The translations under genes were made by a program, and so were the position numbers. Positions 9,004 to 17,452 of a stretch of DNA of 61,535 bases are shown here, piece after piece. The notes under the pieces are model-generated. The model was not told where the DNA came from. It ran no database searches and saw nothing but the letters and a program-made list of their open reading frames with translations. The first letter of the stretch is position 1. Each line of letters begins with the position of its first letter. Where the stretch lies: NCBI GenBank assembly GCA_947178165.1, contig CAMWXH010000006.1:1-61535 (forward strand). Direction: 5' to 3'. This DNA comes from an uncultured Porphyromonadaceae bacterium. GTDB lineage: Bacteria; Bacteroidota; Bacteroidia; Bacteroidales; Muribaculaceae.

Positions 9004-9759
9004 ATGCCTGCCAAAAGAATCATCCCCTGTCTTGATGTGAAAGATGGACGCACGGTAAAGGGTATAAACTTCGAAGGCCTTGCCGATGTCGGCGACCCTG
9101 TAGAGTTAGGAGCCCGTTATGCATCTGCAGGAGCCGACGAATTGGTTTATCTTGATATATCTGCTTCCAAAGAGGGGCGCCACACATTCACTGAGTTAGT
9201 AGGGCGCATCGCAGCGCGCATCAACATCCCCTTCACGGTGGGAGGGGGCATTTCCTCAGTTGAAGATGCAGCCCGCCTTCTTGACGCAGGAGCCGACAAG
9301 ATAACCATCAACAGCGCCGCAGTGGCAAATCCCGATCTCATAACACAGATATCCTCACGCTATGGCCGTCAGTTTGTGGTGGTAGCAATTGATGCCAAAC
9401 TGGTTGACGGGACATGGCGCGTAACCACTCACGGAGGCTCCCGCCTCACCGGCCTGGAGCTTTTTGCATGGGCTCGGGAGGTGGAGAAACGTGGAGCCGG
9501 TGAGATAATGTTTACTTCAATGGATCACGACGGCACACGCCACGGATATCCCTGCGAAACCTTCGCCCGGCTATGTGATTCCCTCTCCATTCCTGTGATT
9601 GCTTCCGGGGGAGCCGGATCAGCGGAGGATATTGCCGACGTCCTTTCAAAAGGGAAAGCCGATGCCGCTCTGGCCGCCAGCATATTCCATTACTGCGAAA
9701 TCACAATTCCGGAACTAAAGGAAAAACTGCATGAAGCCGGCATATCGGTGCGGCGCTAA
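9004..9759 (+). CDS. hisF: Imidazole glycerol-phosphate synthase, cyclase subunit
   Basis: A 251-residue TIM-barrel subunit that uses ammonia from HisH to form imidazole glycerol phosphate and AICAR. Catalytic aspartates are in [14 protein letters not shown] (D11 region) and VVAIDAK (D130 region); phosphate-binding glycines are in VGGGISS and ASGGAGS. The start at 9004 ([11 protein letters not shown]) matches the family; the longer frame from 8917 lies inside hisA. Confidence 0.96.
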   Translation: MPAKRIIPCLDVKDGRTVKGINFEGLADVGDPVELGARYASAGADELVYLDISASKEGRHTFTELVGRIAARINIPFTVGGGISSVEDAARLLDAGADKITINSAAVANPDLITQISSRYGRQFVVVAIDAKLVDGTWRVTTHGGSRLTGLELFAWAREVEKRGAGEIMFTSMDHDGTRHGYPCETFARLCDSLSIPVIASGGAGSAEDIADVLSKGKADAALAASIFHYCEITIPELKEKLHEAGISVRR

Positions 9760-9859
9760 TCGAATCCACGCCATCGTTGCAAACCCGATTGGCCTATATC
9801 AGGCGCGAAGCTGTTTCCGCCTGCTACTGCGCCGCAATCCATCCAAAAACACTGAACGA

Positions 9860-10468
9860 ATGAAAAAAATAAATTTCGAAGATTTCAATCTCTCCAAATG
9901 CACCGACAATCTGCTGCCGGTGATCATACAAGATGCTGTGTCAATGAAAGTCCTTATGTTAGGATATATGAACCGAGAGGCTTTTGAAAAGACAGTGGAG
10001 ACGGGAAAGGTGACATTTTATAGCCGCACCCGCAAACGCCTGTGGACTAAGGGGGAAACCTCCGGGCATTTTCTGCTCCTTCAGGATATGTATATCGACT
10101 GCGACTGCGACACGCTTCTGATCAAAGCCATCCCTGTGGGCCCAACCTGCCATAGGGGCACTGAATCCTGTTTCGACACCCCCTCGGAAGAGGGCTTCAT
10201 ACGCAAGCTGTCGGCCATAGTGAGGCAACGTCACATTGATATGCCTGAAGACTCCTACACCACGCGCCTCTTTATCCGGGGGATAAAAAAAATTGCTCAG
10301 AAAGTAGGAGAAGAAGCCGTGGAATCTGCCATCGAAGCTGTTGACGGAAACCGTCGCCGATTCATCTATGAAGCTTCCGACCTAATGTTCCACTATCTCG
10401 TTATGCTTGAACAGATGGGCGTCTCTTTAGATGACATCGAAAAAGAATTGTTAGCAAGGCATAAATAA
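9860..10468 (+). CDS. hisI: Bifunctional HisIE
   Basis: A 202-residue fusion of phosphoribosyl-AMP cyclohydrolase (N-terminal half, with the metal-binding cysteines in DCDCDTL and GPTCHRGTESC) and phosphoribosyl-ATP pyrophosphatase (C-terminal half, with KKIAQKVGEEAVESAIEA). It does steps 2 and 3 of the pathway. The start at 9860 (MKKINFEDF) is chosen because the 129 bp of open frame before it looks non-coding. It follows hisF after a 100-bp gap, the largest gap in the operon, and is its last gene. Confidence 0.95.
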   Translation: MKKINFEDFNLSKCTDNLLPVIIQDAVSMKVLMLGYMNREAFEKTVETGKVTFYSRTRKRLWTKGETSGHFLLLQDMYIDCDCDTLLIKAIPVGPTCHRGTESCFDTPSEEGFIRKLSAIVRQRHIDMPEDSYTTRLFIRGIKKIAQKVGEEAVESAIEAVDGNRRRFIYEASDLMFHYLVMLEQMGVSLDDIEKELLARHK

Positions 10469-10507
10469 AATTTTATCTATATCTGAGGTTTTTGACGAAG
10501 TTTTGAT

Positions 10508-10515
10508 TAATTTTG
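10508..10515 (+). promoter_or_regulatory. Promoter -7 element upstream of the coiled-coil membrane protein
   Basis: TAATTTTG, 55 bp before the ATG at 10571. The -33 element is not clear. Confidence 0.45.
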
Positions 10516-10570
10516 TAGTCCTATTCTGAAACGATAAATTTTTTGAAACGATAAAATTTTGACTGTCATT

Positions 10571-11878
10571 ATGAAACTCAGAAATCTGTTCTATATCCTG
10601 CTCATCTCTTTGTTCAGTTTGCCGTCGTTTGCGGTGTCGGATAAAGATATGGAGGAGGCGAAAGTTATTGCCGCAAAGCTTTACCTCCGCTGGGCCAACA
10701 ATGGGTCGGGATACCTCGACGATGTGTCGGCATCTTCTATGGCCGACCTCGAATCCAAACTTAAGGCACAGGAAAAGGAGAACCTGAAAGCTTTCAAGTC
10801 TGTTAGCATCCCGGCCGATTATGCATCGTGGGATAAACAGCGTTTCGTGCAGTTCTGGGGAACCACTTTCTTCACCTCCCCTGCCCTCAATGCGGATGGC
10901 AAACGTGCCAAGGACCGGGTCAAGGCAAAGGTTAGCGCGATGAATGTTTCAGCTCCTTCATCCGCCCCTAAGGCTGAAGAGCCGAAACAAGCCGAAACAA
11001 AGCCGGAAGAGAAAAAGACTGCGGAAGAAACAGCTTCTACTGAAGCAATGAATGAGGAAGGCGGCATCACCATTCCCGAACCGCAGGAAGTGGTGCATCA
11101 GGAGGAGGCAATGGCCGATTCTTTGGCCGTGCTGCAAGCTGATGAGCAAAGCATGGCTATGTCTGACCGACACGAGAAAGCCAAGAGCCATACATGGATC
11201 TATGTAATCATACTTATTGTACTTGTCATATTGGTTGTATGGCTGATGGTTTATGCCGCCAATATGATGAAAAAACAGGGCAAGGAGAATCGTGCCTTTG
11301 AAGGCGGCGATAAGAAACTCAAAAAAGAGATAGCTTCAATGGAGGCCGAAAATGACAAGTTACGCTCTGAGGTTTCTCGTTTGAAATCGGAAATTGAAGC
11401 GGCCAAGGCTGAAATCATACGTCTGAAAGCCATGCAAGCTGATGAACGCAAGCAGAGAAAAGAGGAGAAGCAACCCCTCTCTGCTCAATCCGCCCCTGTA
11501 GCTAAAGAGATTCCGGCCCCACAGCGCAAGCAGGAGGAGAGCAAGCCTCAGCCAAAGATCATAAATGAAATCTACCTGGGCCGCGCCAATCCCAAAGGGC
11601 TGTTCGTAAGAGGCGACCGCCGCCCAAATCCGGCGCATACTGTTTTCCGTCTCGATACAAAAGATGGCATCGTCGGGACATTCCGTTTTGCCGCCACCCC
11701 GGAGGCCTTTGATCTCGCAACATCAAATCCCCTTCAGTATCTTGCAGGAGGATGCGTATGTGAAAACTTTGAAGATGCCGAGAACGCCTCCTCACTGATA
11801 ACTGAAGCCCCTGGCACAGCCATTCTCGAGAACGGCTGTTGGAAAGTTTTGCGAAAATCAAAGATACGCTTTGAATAA
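10571..11878 (+). CDS. Membrane protein with signal peptide and coiled coil, unknown function
   Basis: A 435-residue protein I do not recognise as a named family. Visible parts: a signal peptide (about residues 1-21, ending PSFAVS), a short conserved-looking region rich in aromatic residues, a low-complexity Ala/Glu/Pro/Lys stretch (about 120-165), a strong membrane segment (about 208-228, WIYVIILIVLVILVVWLMVY), a long coiled coil (about 245-300, heptads such as MEAENDKLRSEVSRLKSEIE), and a compact C-terminal domain from about residue 345 (EIYLGRANPKGLFVRGD onward). The layout suggests a periplasmic N-terminus and a cytoplasmic coiled coil plus globular sensor-like end. It has its own promoter element and is followed by a tRNA gene. 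Confidence 0.75.
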   Translation: MKLRNLFYILLISLFSLPSFAVSDKDMEEAKVIAAKLYLRWANNGSGYLDDVSASSMADLESKLKAQEKENLKAFKSVSIPADYASWDKQRFVQFWGTTFFTSPALNADGKRAKDRVKAKVSAMNVSAPSSAPKAEEPKQAETKPEEKKTAEETASTEAMNEEGGITIPEPQEVVHQEEAMADSLAVLQADEQSMAMSDRHEKAKSHTWIYVIILIVLVILVVWLMVYAANMMKKQGKENRAFEGGDKKLKKEIASMEAENDKLRSEVSRLKSEIEAAKAEIIRLKAMQADERKQRKEEKQPLSAQSAPVAKEIPAPQRKQEESKPQPKIINEIYLGRANPKGLFVRGDRRPNPAHTVFRLDTKDGIVGTFRFAATPEAFDLATSNPLQYLAGGCVCENFEDAENASSLITEAPGTAILENGCWKVLRKSKIRFE

Positions 11879-11882
11879 TTTA

Positions 11883-11914
11883 TTTGCGTATCTCATAAAT
11901 ATTATATAACTTTG
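11883..11914 (+). promoter_or_regulatory. Promoter of tRNA-Leu(CAA)
   Basis: TTTG (11883-11886), 20 bp, TAACTTTG (11907-11914): an exact match to the Bacteroidota consensus, 11 bp before the tRNA. The -33 box lies just after the stop of the preceding gene. Confidence 0.75.
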
Positions 11915-11924
11915 CAGAGCAAAG

Positions 11925-12006
11925 GCCCTGATGGCGGAATCGGTAGACGCGCTGGTCTCAAACACCAGTGGAGCAATCCGTGCCGGTTCGACCCCGGCTC
12001 AGGGTA
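11925..12006 (+). tRNA. tRNA-Leu (anticodon CAA)
   Basis: Acceptor stem GCCCTGA with TCAGGGT, anticodon stem CTGGT/ACCAG with loop CTCAAAC giving CAA, long variable arm, T-arm GGTTCGACCCC. CCA is not encoded. Confidence 0.94.
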
Positions 12007-12010
12007 CAGA

Positions 12011-12045
12011 ATCGGGAATTATCTTCGGATGATTCCCGATTTCAT
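12011..12045 (+). terminator. Terminator after tRNA-Leu(CAA)
   Basis: Nine-bp inverted repeat ATCGGGAAT / ATTCCCGAT (12011-12019 and 12032-12040) right after the tRNA, followed by a short T-containing stretch. Confidence 0.65.
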
Positions 12046-12072
12046 GTTATTACGACTATCGTAACTTTTCTT

Positions 12073-12104
12073 TTTGGCATTCTGCTGAAAAAAGGTTATC
12101 TTTG
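12073..12104 (+). promoter_or_regulatory. Promoter of the MATE transporter
   Basis: TTTG (12073-12076), 20-bp spacer, TATCTTTG (12097-12104); the predicted transcript starts about 35 bp before the ATG at 12147. Confidence 0.7.
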
Positions 12105-12146
12105 TGGTTGCTGCAGAAAGGTGCAGGTCATCTTATCCCGGAATTT

Positions 12147-13517
12147 ATGGCAACAACAACTATCGACCAGGCCGACAGGCTAAAAGAATTAGGCACCGCC
12201 CCTATATGGCGGATATTGTTGAAATATAGTCTCCCCGCCGTTGTGGGAACGGTCATTTCCGCTATCTACAACATCATCGACTCAATAGTGATTGGCCACG
12301 CTATTGACGACCCGAATGTGGTTGCCGGAATTGCTGTCACTTTCCCGGTCATGAACCTTGCCACGGCTCTCGGCATGCTTATCGGCGCCGGCGCGGCCAC
12401 AAGAGTTTCTATTGTGCTCGGTCAGAATGATAAGAAGATGGCCGAAATGATCTTAGGGAACTGCGTGATTCTCTCCGTCGGGATAGGGTTGCTTTATGTC
12501 ACGGCTTTTGCCATTTTCCTTACTCCCATCCTCACCATCTTCGGAGCCTCCCCCAATTCCCTTCCATACGCCCGCGAATTCCTTATGTGGGTGCTTCCCG
12601 GCATGGTGCTTATGAATATCACCTTTTCATATAACAATGTGATGCGCGCTTCAGGCTATCCGGGGAAAGCTATGTACACCAATATGATTGGAGCCGGAAT
12701 GAACGTAATCCTTGCACCCCTGTTCCTTTTTGTTTTCAAATGGGGAATTCGAGGAGCAGCCATTGCCACCGACATCTCAATGCTTGTGACCGCATTTTTT
12801 GTCATGGGGCATTTCTTCAATAAAAAGAACACTCTCCATTTCGTGAAAGGGACTTTCAGGCTTCACTGGAAAATTATAGCCGGAGTATTATATATAGGCA
12901 TGGCTCCGTTTCTCATCAACGTGGCCGGATCAGCAATTAATGCTATCGTCAACAATACCCTCCTAAAATATGGAGGAGACAATGCAATCGCGTCCATTGT
13001 GGTGTTCAACCGCTTCGCCACAATCTTTGTTTTCATAATCATCGGAATCTGCCAGGGCATGCAGCCTATAATCGGTTATAACTATGGCTCAAAACGCTAT
13101 AACCGACTTTTCCGCACACTGTTGCTCGGAGCTTGCACAGCGGTGGTGATCACGACAATCGGAACGCTCGTGGGTCAATTTGCTCCAAAGCCTATTGCAA
13201 AGATGTTCATGCAGAATGAAGAGCAGATTGCGGTTGCAGTGAACTGTCTGAAAATCGTCACTCTTGCTTTCTGGATGGTAGGTTTCCAGATTGTGGCCAC
13301 CAACTTCTTCCAGGCTCTTGGGAAAGCGGGCATATCCGTTTTCCTTTCTCTCACGCGCCAGATAATCTTCATGATACCCCTTCTCCTTTTCCTTCCCGGA
13401 ATGTGGGGACTCGATGGCGTGTGGGGAGCATTCCCGATCAGTGATGCCGCCGCAACATTCGTATCAGCAGGCATGCTGGTGTGGCAGATAAAGAAGATCA
13501 GGCATAAGGCCAACTGA
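12147..13517 (+). CDS. MATE-family efflux transporter
   Basis: A 456-residue inner-membrane protein with twelve predicted hydrophobic segments in the two-bundle arrangement of MATE exporters, which swap cations (Na+ or H+) for drugs or metabolites. Family-like stretches are the N-terminal LKYSLPAVVGTVISAIYNI and the mid-protein IIGICQGMQPIIGYNYGSKR, typical of the MepA-like branch. The start at 12147 (MATTTIDQAD) is preferred over the frame from 12102, which overlaps the promoter. Substrate cannot be read from sequence. It converges with the GH3 gene, with only 22 bp between the stops. Confidence 0.9.
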   Translation: MATTTIDQADRLKELGTAPIWRILLKYSLPAVVGTVISAIYNIIDSIVIGHAIDDPNVVAGIAVTFPVMNLATALGMLIGAGAATRVSIVLGQNDKKMAEMILGNCVILSVGIGLLYVTAFAIFLTPILTIFGASPNSLPYAREFLMWVLPGMVLMNITFSYNNVMRASGYPGKAMYTNMIGAGMNVILAPLFLFVFKWGIRGAAIATDISMLVTAFFVMGHFFNKKNTLHFVKGTFRLHWKIIAGVLYIGMAPFLINVAGSAINAIVNNTLLKYGGDNAIASIVVFNRFATIFVFIIIGICQGMQPIIGYNYGSKRYNRLFRTLLLGACTAVVITTIGTLVGQFAPKPIAKMFMQNEEQIAVAVNCLKIVTLAFWMVGFQIVATNFFQALGKAGISVFLSLTRQIIFMIPLLLFLPGMWGLDGVWGAFPISDAAATFVSAGMLVWQIKKIRHKAN

Positions 13518-13539
13518 ACAAATTAATTCTCAAATACCC

Positions 13540-15078
13540 CTATCCATTTTCTGATGCTATAATCTGTGCCAGAATAGCATCGGCAATGCGGCGGTCGTTG
13601 GCGAGTCGAGGAATTTTCCTCTGACCTCCAAGCTTATGGTTGCCGACGCTGCGAAGCCAGCGGTCGAAAGTGCCGTCGGGCACAGTGATCAGCTCCAAGC
13701 GATCAAGGAATATGTCGCCCGTGCGTTTTGCATCATAATCGGAGTTCTCTCCACGAAGCGCCGCATCCAATAGGTCGGCAAAACGCTCCGGATCCTCAGG
13801 AGCTTCATCCCACTCAAAGAGCCATTGATGACGGCCATGACGGTTACCCTCCGCAAAAACAGGCGCAGCCGTATAATTACGCACGCCGGCCCCGGTCTGG
13901 GCGCAAACAGCCGCCACCGCTTTTTCGGCATTCTCCTCCATCAGTTCCTCTCCGAATGCATTGATATAGCACTTTGTGCGCCCCGCTATGGTTATCTTAA
14001 CAGGATTAAGCGAGGCAATTCGCACCGTGTCGCCAAGACGGTAACGCCACAGGCCATTGCTCGATGTTATGACCATCTCATAAACGCGCCCCTCCTCGAG
14101 TTGCCATAGCGGCACAGGACTTGCATCTTCCTCATCCACGGGTATGAATTCATAGAACACATCATTATCGACAATGAGCAACATAGAGTGGTCGGCGGGA
14201 TCATTCTGCACCGCAAAAAAGCCTTCCGAGGCATTATAAGTTTCAAGGAAATGCATCTTTTCAGGATCAGTGATACGCTGATATTCCTCCCGATATGGTT
14301 CAAAGGAGATGCCTCCATGAAAAAACACTTCAAGGTTGGGCCACACATCTGAAATCTTCTCCACCCCCTTCTTCTTCATCACCTCCTTTATCACTGTAAG
14401 AAACCATGAAGGCACGCCCGAAATATTGGTGATATTCTCATTCATAGCAGATTCCACAAGCGCCGGGAGCTTCCGCTTCCAGTTAGGGATAAGAGCCGTG
14501 CGCTTATCGGGCACCCTGAAGAAGTTGGCCAATGGGTTAATCTTATCAATGAGCGTGGCGCTCAGGTCGCCCACCCTTACGCGCGAATCGGCAGGCTTGA
14601 GCTCGGAAGCGAAGGAGCCACCGAGGATGAATCCTTTTCCGGAAAACAACCGGCTGTGAGAGTTATGACGAAGATAATGGGCCACACAATCGGCCGAACC
14701 TTTGTAATGTCCGCGCCGAAGATTCTCATCGGTTACAGGCACATATTTTGAACGGCCTCCTGATGTACCCGACGACTGCGCGAAATTCATGCACCGTCCT
14801 CGCCACAGCACATCCCGTTCTCCGTCGATCATTCGCATCACATCCGAACGAATATCCTCATACTCCACAAGAGGAACCCTCCTGCTGAATTCAGCGTAAG
14901 GATCCTCACTGCAAAGTATTTCCTGATACCCATATTTACGCCCCTGCTCAGTTTCTGCACCCCTTTTGAGCAGGGAGCACAGGAGGTCGCGCTGAATGCG
15001 CTCCTCATCGCTGGCCCAGCAGTCGGTGCGCCGGGCTATTCGTTCGAAAATCATACGGGCTAAGGGTGTATAGTTCAT
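13540..15078 (-). CDS. GH3-family acyl-adenylate / amide synthetase
   Basis: A 512-residue protein of the GH3 branch of the adenylate-forming (ANL) superfamily. In plants GH3 enzymes link carboxylic-acid hormones to amino acids; the bacterial members are mostly uncharacterised. ATP-binding motif 1 is seen as AQSSGTSGGRSKYVPVT (about residues 99-115), motif 2 as ETYNASEGFFA (about 284-294) and motif 3 as NGLWRYRLGDTVRI (about 346-359). All three core motifs look intact, so activity is expected; acid and amine substrates are unknown. Its own promoter lies upstream on the minus strand, so it is a single-gene unit. Confidence 0.85.
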   Translation of the reverse strand: MNYTPLARMIFERIARRTDCWASDEERIQRDLLCSLLKRGAETEQGRKYGYQEILCSEDPYAEFSRRVPLVEYEDIRSDVMRMIDGERDVLWRGRCMNFAQSSGTSGGRSKYVPVTDENLRRGHYKGSADCVAHYLRHNSHSRLFSGKGFILGGSFASELKPADSRVRVGDLSATLIDKINPLANFFRVPDKRTALIPNWKRKLPALVESAMNENITNISGVPSWFLTVIKEVMKKKGVEKISDVWPNLEVFFHGGISFEPYREEYQRITDPEKMHFLETYNASEGFFAVQNDPADHSMLLIVDNDVFYEFIPVDEEDASPVPLWQLEEGRVYEMVITSSNGLWRYRLGDTVRIASLNPVKITIAGRTKCYINAFGEELMEENAEKAVAAVCAQTGAGVRNYTAAPVFAEGNRHGRHQWLFEWDEAPEDPERFADLLDAALRGENSDYDAKRTGDIFLDRLELITVPDGTFDRWLRSVGNHKLGGQRKIPRLANDRRIADAILAQIIASENG

Positions 15079-15147
15079 TATGTGGAATTTTACTTTATCG
15101 TGTGACCTCTAACTATTTTCTCATAACTGAAAACACAGTTTCCACTG

Positions 15148-15177
15148 CAAAGTTAATAACAACTCCCCATATCTTCA
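15148..15177 (-). promoter_or_regulatory. Promoter of the GH3 gene
   Basis: On the minus strand TAACTTTG (plus-strand 15148-15155) with TTG (15175-15177) 19 bp further upstream, about 70 bp before the GH3 start. Confidence 0.6.
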
Positions 15178-15195
15178 AGTTTGAACTTTTTTTAT

Positions 15196-15203
15196 TAATT
15201 TTG
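15196..15203 (+). promoter_or_regulatory. Promoter -7 element of pldA
   Basis: TAATTTTG, 65 bp before the pldA ATG. The leader that follows holds an imperfect tandem repeat of a 17-nt unit (TACATCCYATAAAATTT) at about 15226-15263. Confidence 0.5.
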
Positions 15204-15267
15204 CAGAGATGATTTATTTTTCAATTACATCCCATAAAATTTCAAATACATCCTATAAAATTTGAGT

Positions 15268-16119
15268 ATGCGTTTCCCGAAAATCTTCTTCTCAATCCTG
15301 ACGGCAATCCTATTGCTTGGCATCTATCTCCCTGCCAAGGGTCAGATATTAGGGGTACCCAATCAGACGGAATTTACTGATTCGCTTAAGAAAGAATTCA
15401 AGCATGCCCCATATTTCGGGTTATACAAGGATAATTACTTTACTGTCGGAACCGTGGTGGGAGCCAGGCCTACCAAACACAATTCCGATGTGAAATTCCA
15501 GATCTCGATTGCACAACGAATCACCAAGACCACCCTCCCCCTCAACTCCTATCTCTTCCTGGCATTCACGATGAAGACAATGTGGAATGTTTTTGAGAAG
15601 TCGATGCCAATGCGCGACCTCAACTTCAACCCCGGAATCGGATGGTCGTTCCCATTCTTCTCCAAGGGGCGCTATGCAGGGAAATTCACCTTGATGATTG
15701 AGCATGAAAGCAACGGACGCGACAGCATTCAGTCGCGAAGCTGGAACAAAATATCTTTCGCCGCATCCACTATGGTCAACGAATGGCTAATGGTCCATAG
15801 CAAGTTCTGGATCCCGATTGTTGACGGCGAACATAACCGTGATATCCTTAAATATTCAGGAATATTCCAAGGGGGATTTGCCGTTACTACACCCAATAAA
15901 AAATTCGGATGGGCCCTCACCCTTGTCAAGCGCAAGGGATGGAACCTGAATTTTAACACCATACTTGAGTTTAACTGGAAAATTTTCCCGCACGACAACC
16001 AATATTTCTTTGCCCAATACTATAACGGTTATGGAGAGAATATGCTTGATTATAACGTGTTCCATTCACGATTGAGAGTGGGGATAGTGATTAAGCCAAC
16101 TTTCTTCTCCGAATTTTGA
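15268..16119 (+). CDS. pldA: Outer membrane phospholipase A (OMPLA)
   Basis: A 283-residue outer-membrane beta-barrel hydrolase that removes fatty acids from phospholipids misplaced to the outer leaflet. A signal peptide covers about residues 1-25. The diagnostic OMPLA active site is present: EHESNGRDS supplies the catalytic His and Ser (HxSNG) and SRSWN, twelve residues on, supplies the Asn. Alternating polar/hydrophobic strands and a C-terminal aromatic residue (Phe) fit a barrel assembled by Bam. The start at 15268 (ATG) is chosen over a TTG 6 bp before. A membrane glycosyltransferase follows 20 bp downstream and may be co-transcribed. Confidence 0.9.
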   Translation: MRFPKIFFSILTAILLLGIYLPAKGQILGVPNQTEFTDSLKKEFKHAPYFGLYKDNYFTVGTVVGARPTKHNSDVKFQISIAQRITKTTLPLNSYLFLAFTMKTMWNVFEKSMPMRDLNFNPGIGWSFPFFSKGRYAGKFTLMIEHESNGRDSIQSRSWNKISFAASTMVNEWLMVHSKFWIPIVDGEHNRDILKYSGIFQGGFAVTTPNKKFGWALTLVKRKGWNLNFNTILEFNWKIFPHDNQYFFAQYYNGYGENMLDYNVFHSRLRVGIVIKPTFFSEF

Positions 16120-16139
16120 TTATTAAATACCAAACAATT

Positions 16140-17405
16140 ATGTTCAGCTTACAGATAGCCATCATATCCTGGATTCTTTTTGGGGTGCAGATCCTGACAA
16201 TGCTCGCACTCCTCATATTTGTATTACGCCCATTAAGGCTGATCATGCGGCTTCCCATAGAAGCTTATTGCCAGGAAGGGGAAACAGCAATCGTAGAGGA
16301 AACTCCCTCAGATGAAGAGCCAGCAATTGCCGAGGAAACTCCCTCAGATGAGGATCCAGCCATTCCCTTTCCTAAAGTTTCAGTTGTAGCCTACTCCACG
16401 GTCAATGAAGAGACCCTCACAGAATTTCTGAAAAGCGTCTGCACCCAGGATTACCCCAATTTTGAGGTGATAGTGGTGTGTGACGCCTCTTTCGAAGCCT
16501 CCGGAATATTATCTGAAAAATATGAAGAGCTTTTCAAAAAGGTTTATGTCACCTTCATCCCGCCGGGTTCGCACAACCTGAGCCGAAGGAAACTTGCGCT
16601 CACCATAGGAATAAAAGCATCGAAGGGGGAGATAGTGCTTACCACAGTGGCCAATGCAGTGCTCCCATCCGAAAGCTGGATTTCAACGATGGTGAAGCCT
16701 TTCATTCAGGATCCTTCAATCGAGCTGTCGCTTGGCTATTCTCATCCCGACTATCAGGAGATTGGCGGCCCGGGAAGATATTATAAGGAATTTTTTGCAC
16801 TCCTCACCGATGCCCGCTGGATTGGCTATGCTCTCATGAAGAAACCATATCGAGGCGATGGATTCAACCTTGCCTTTCTTCGCGACACATTCTTCCGATG
16901 CAAGGGATATTCAAAGACGATGCATCTCCATTCAGGAGAGGATGACCTGTTCGTTAACGACATAGCGAACAGCTATAACACAGCGGTGGCCATCTCCCCT
17001 GAATCAATCCTTACCATCCGCTGGGGGGAGACTGCTAATCGCATTTTCAACCTTCGCCGCAGTCAATATGACTTCACCGCCCGGTGGCTGCCTCTCGGCC
17101 CCTTTGTCAGGGCCGGACTCGCATCCACTTCGCAGTGGGTCGTTCTTCTTGCCGGAGTGGCGGCGGCATTGATCGCATTGCCCAATCTAATCCCGGCCAT
17201 AGCTTGCGCCGCGATCTGGTTAGCTTTCATTATTTCCGAAAGCGTCACCTACCGTAAAGCAAGCGATAAACTTGAAGCCACAAGGCTTTCATGGCAAGTT
17301 CCCTTATTCTGGCTCATAAAGCCCCTCAACAATCTCTATTTCCGCGCTGTCCATCGGAGTTCAAGATTCAAGAACTTCACTTGGCAACGCCACAAACTCT
17401 CTTGA
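16140..17405 (+). CDS. Membrane-bound GT2 glycosyltransferase
   Basis: A 421-residue protein: an N-terminal membrane segment (about residues 3-30), an acidic linker, a GT-A type family 2 catalytic domain (begins PKVSVVAYSTVNEE; DQD/ED-type motif GEDDLFVNDIA), and two or three C-terminal membrane segments (VVLLAGVAAALIALPNLIPA and neighbours). The architecture resembles processive or lipid-linked sugar transferases acting at the cytoplasmic face. The acidic linker is a tandem repeat of a 12-residue unit (AIVEETPSDEEP, AIAEETPSDEDP), exact copies in length at DNA level. The ATG at 16140 is preferred over a TTG inside the pldA stop. Confidence 0.82.
   Translation: MFSLQIAIISWILFGVQILTMLALLIFVLRPLRLIMRLPIEAYCQEGETAIVEETPSDEEPAIAEETPSDEDPAIPFPKVSVVAYSTVNEETLTEFLKSVCTQDYPNFEVIVVCDASFEASGILSEKYEELFKKVYVTFIPPGSHNLSRRKLALTIGIKASKGEIVLTTVANAVLPSESWISTMVKPFIQDPSIELSLGYSHPDYQEIGGPGRYYKEFFALLTDARWIGYALMKKPYRGDGFNLAFLRDTFFRCKGYSKTMHLHSGEDDLFVNDIANSYNTAVAISPESILTIRWGETANRIFNLRRSQYDFTARWLPLGPFVRAGLASTSQWVVLLAGVAAALIALPNLIPAIACAAIWLAFIISESVTYRKASDKLEATRLSWQVPLFWLIKPLNNLYFRAVHRSSRFKNFTWQRHKLS
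16287..16358 (+). repeat. 36-bp coding tandem repeat
   Basis: Two in-frame 36-bp units (16287-16322 and 16323-16358) within the acidic linker of the glycosyltransferase. The two units differ at only a few positions, mostly changing V/A and E/D. Unit length keeps the frame, so copy number could vary without breaking the protein. Confidence 0.85.
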
Positions 17406-17452
17406 ATACACCTATAACTCATAATCTCATAACACCCCATAACCTTACCACA

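Noticed and set aside
11968..12183. Open frame of 71 codons overlapping tRNA-Leu(CAA)
   Set aside because: It lies over the tRNA, its terminator and the MATE promoter, and has no protein-like features.
13518..13539. Terminator between the converging MATE and GH3 genes
   Set aside because: Only 22 bp, with no inverted repeat.
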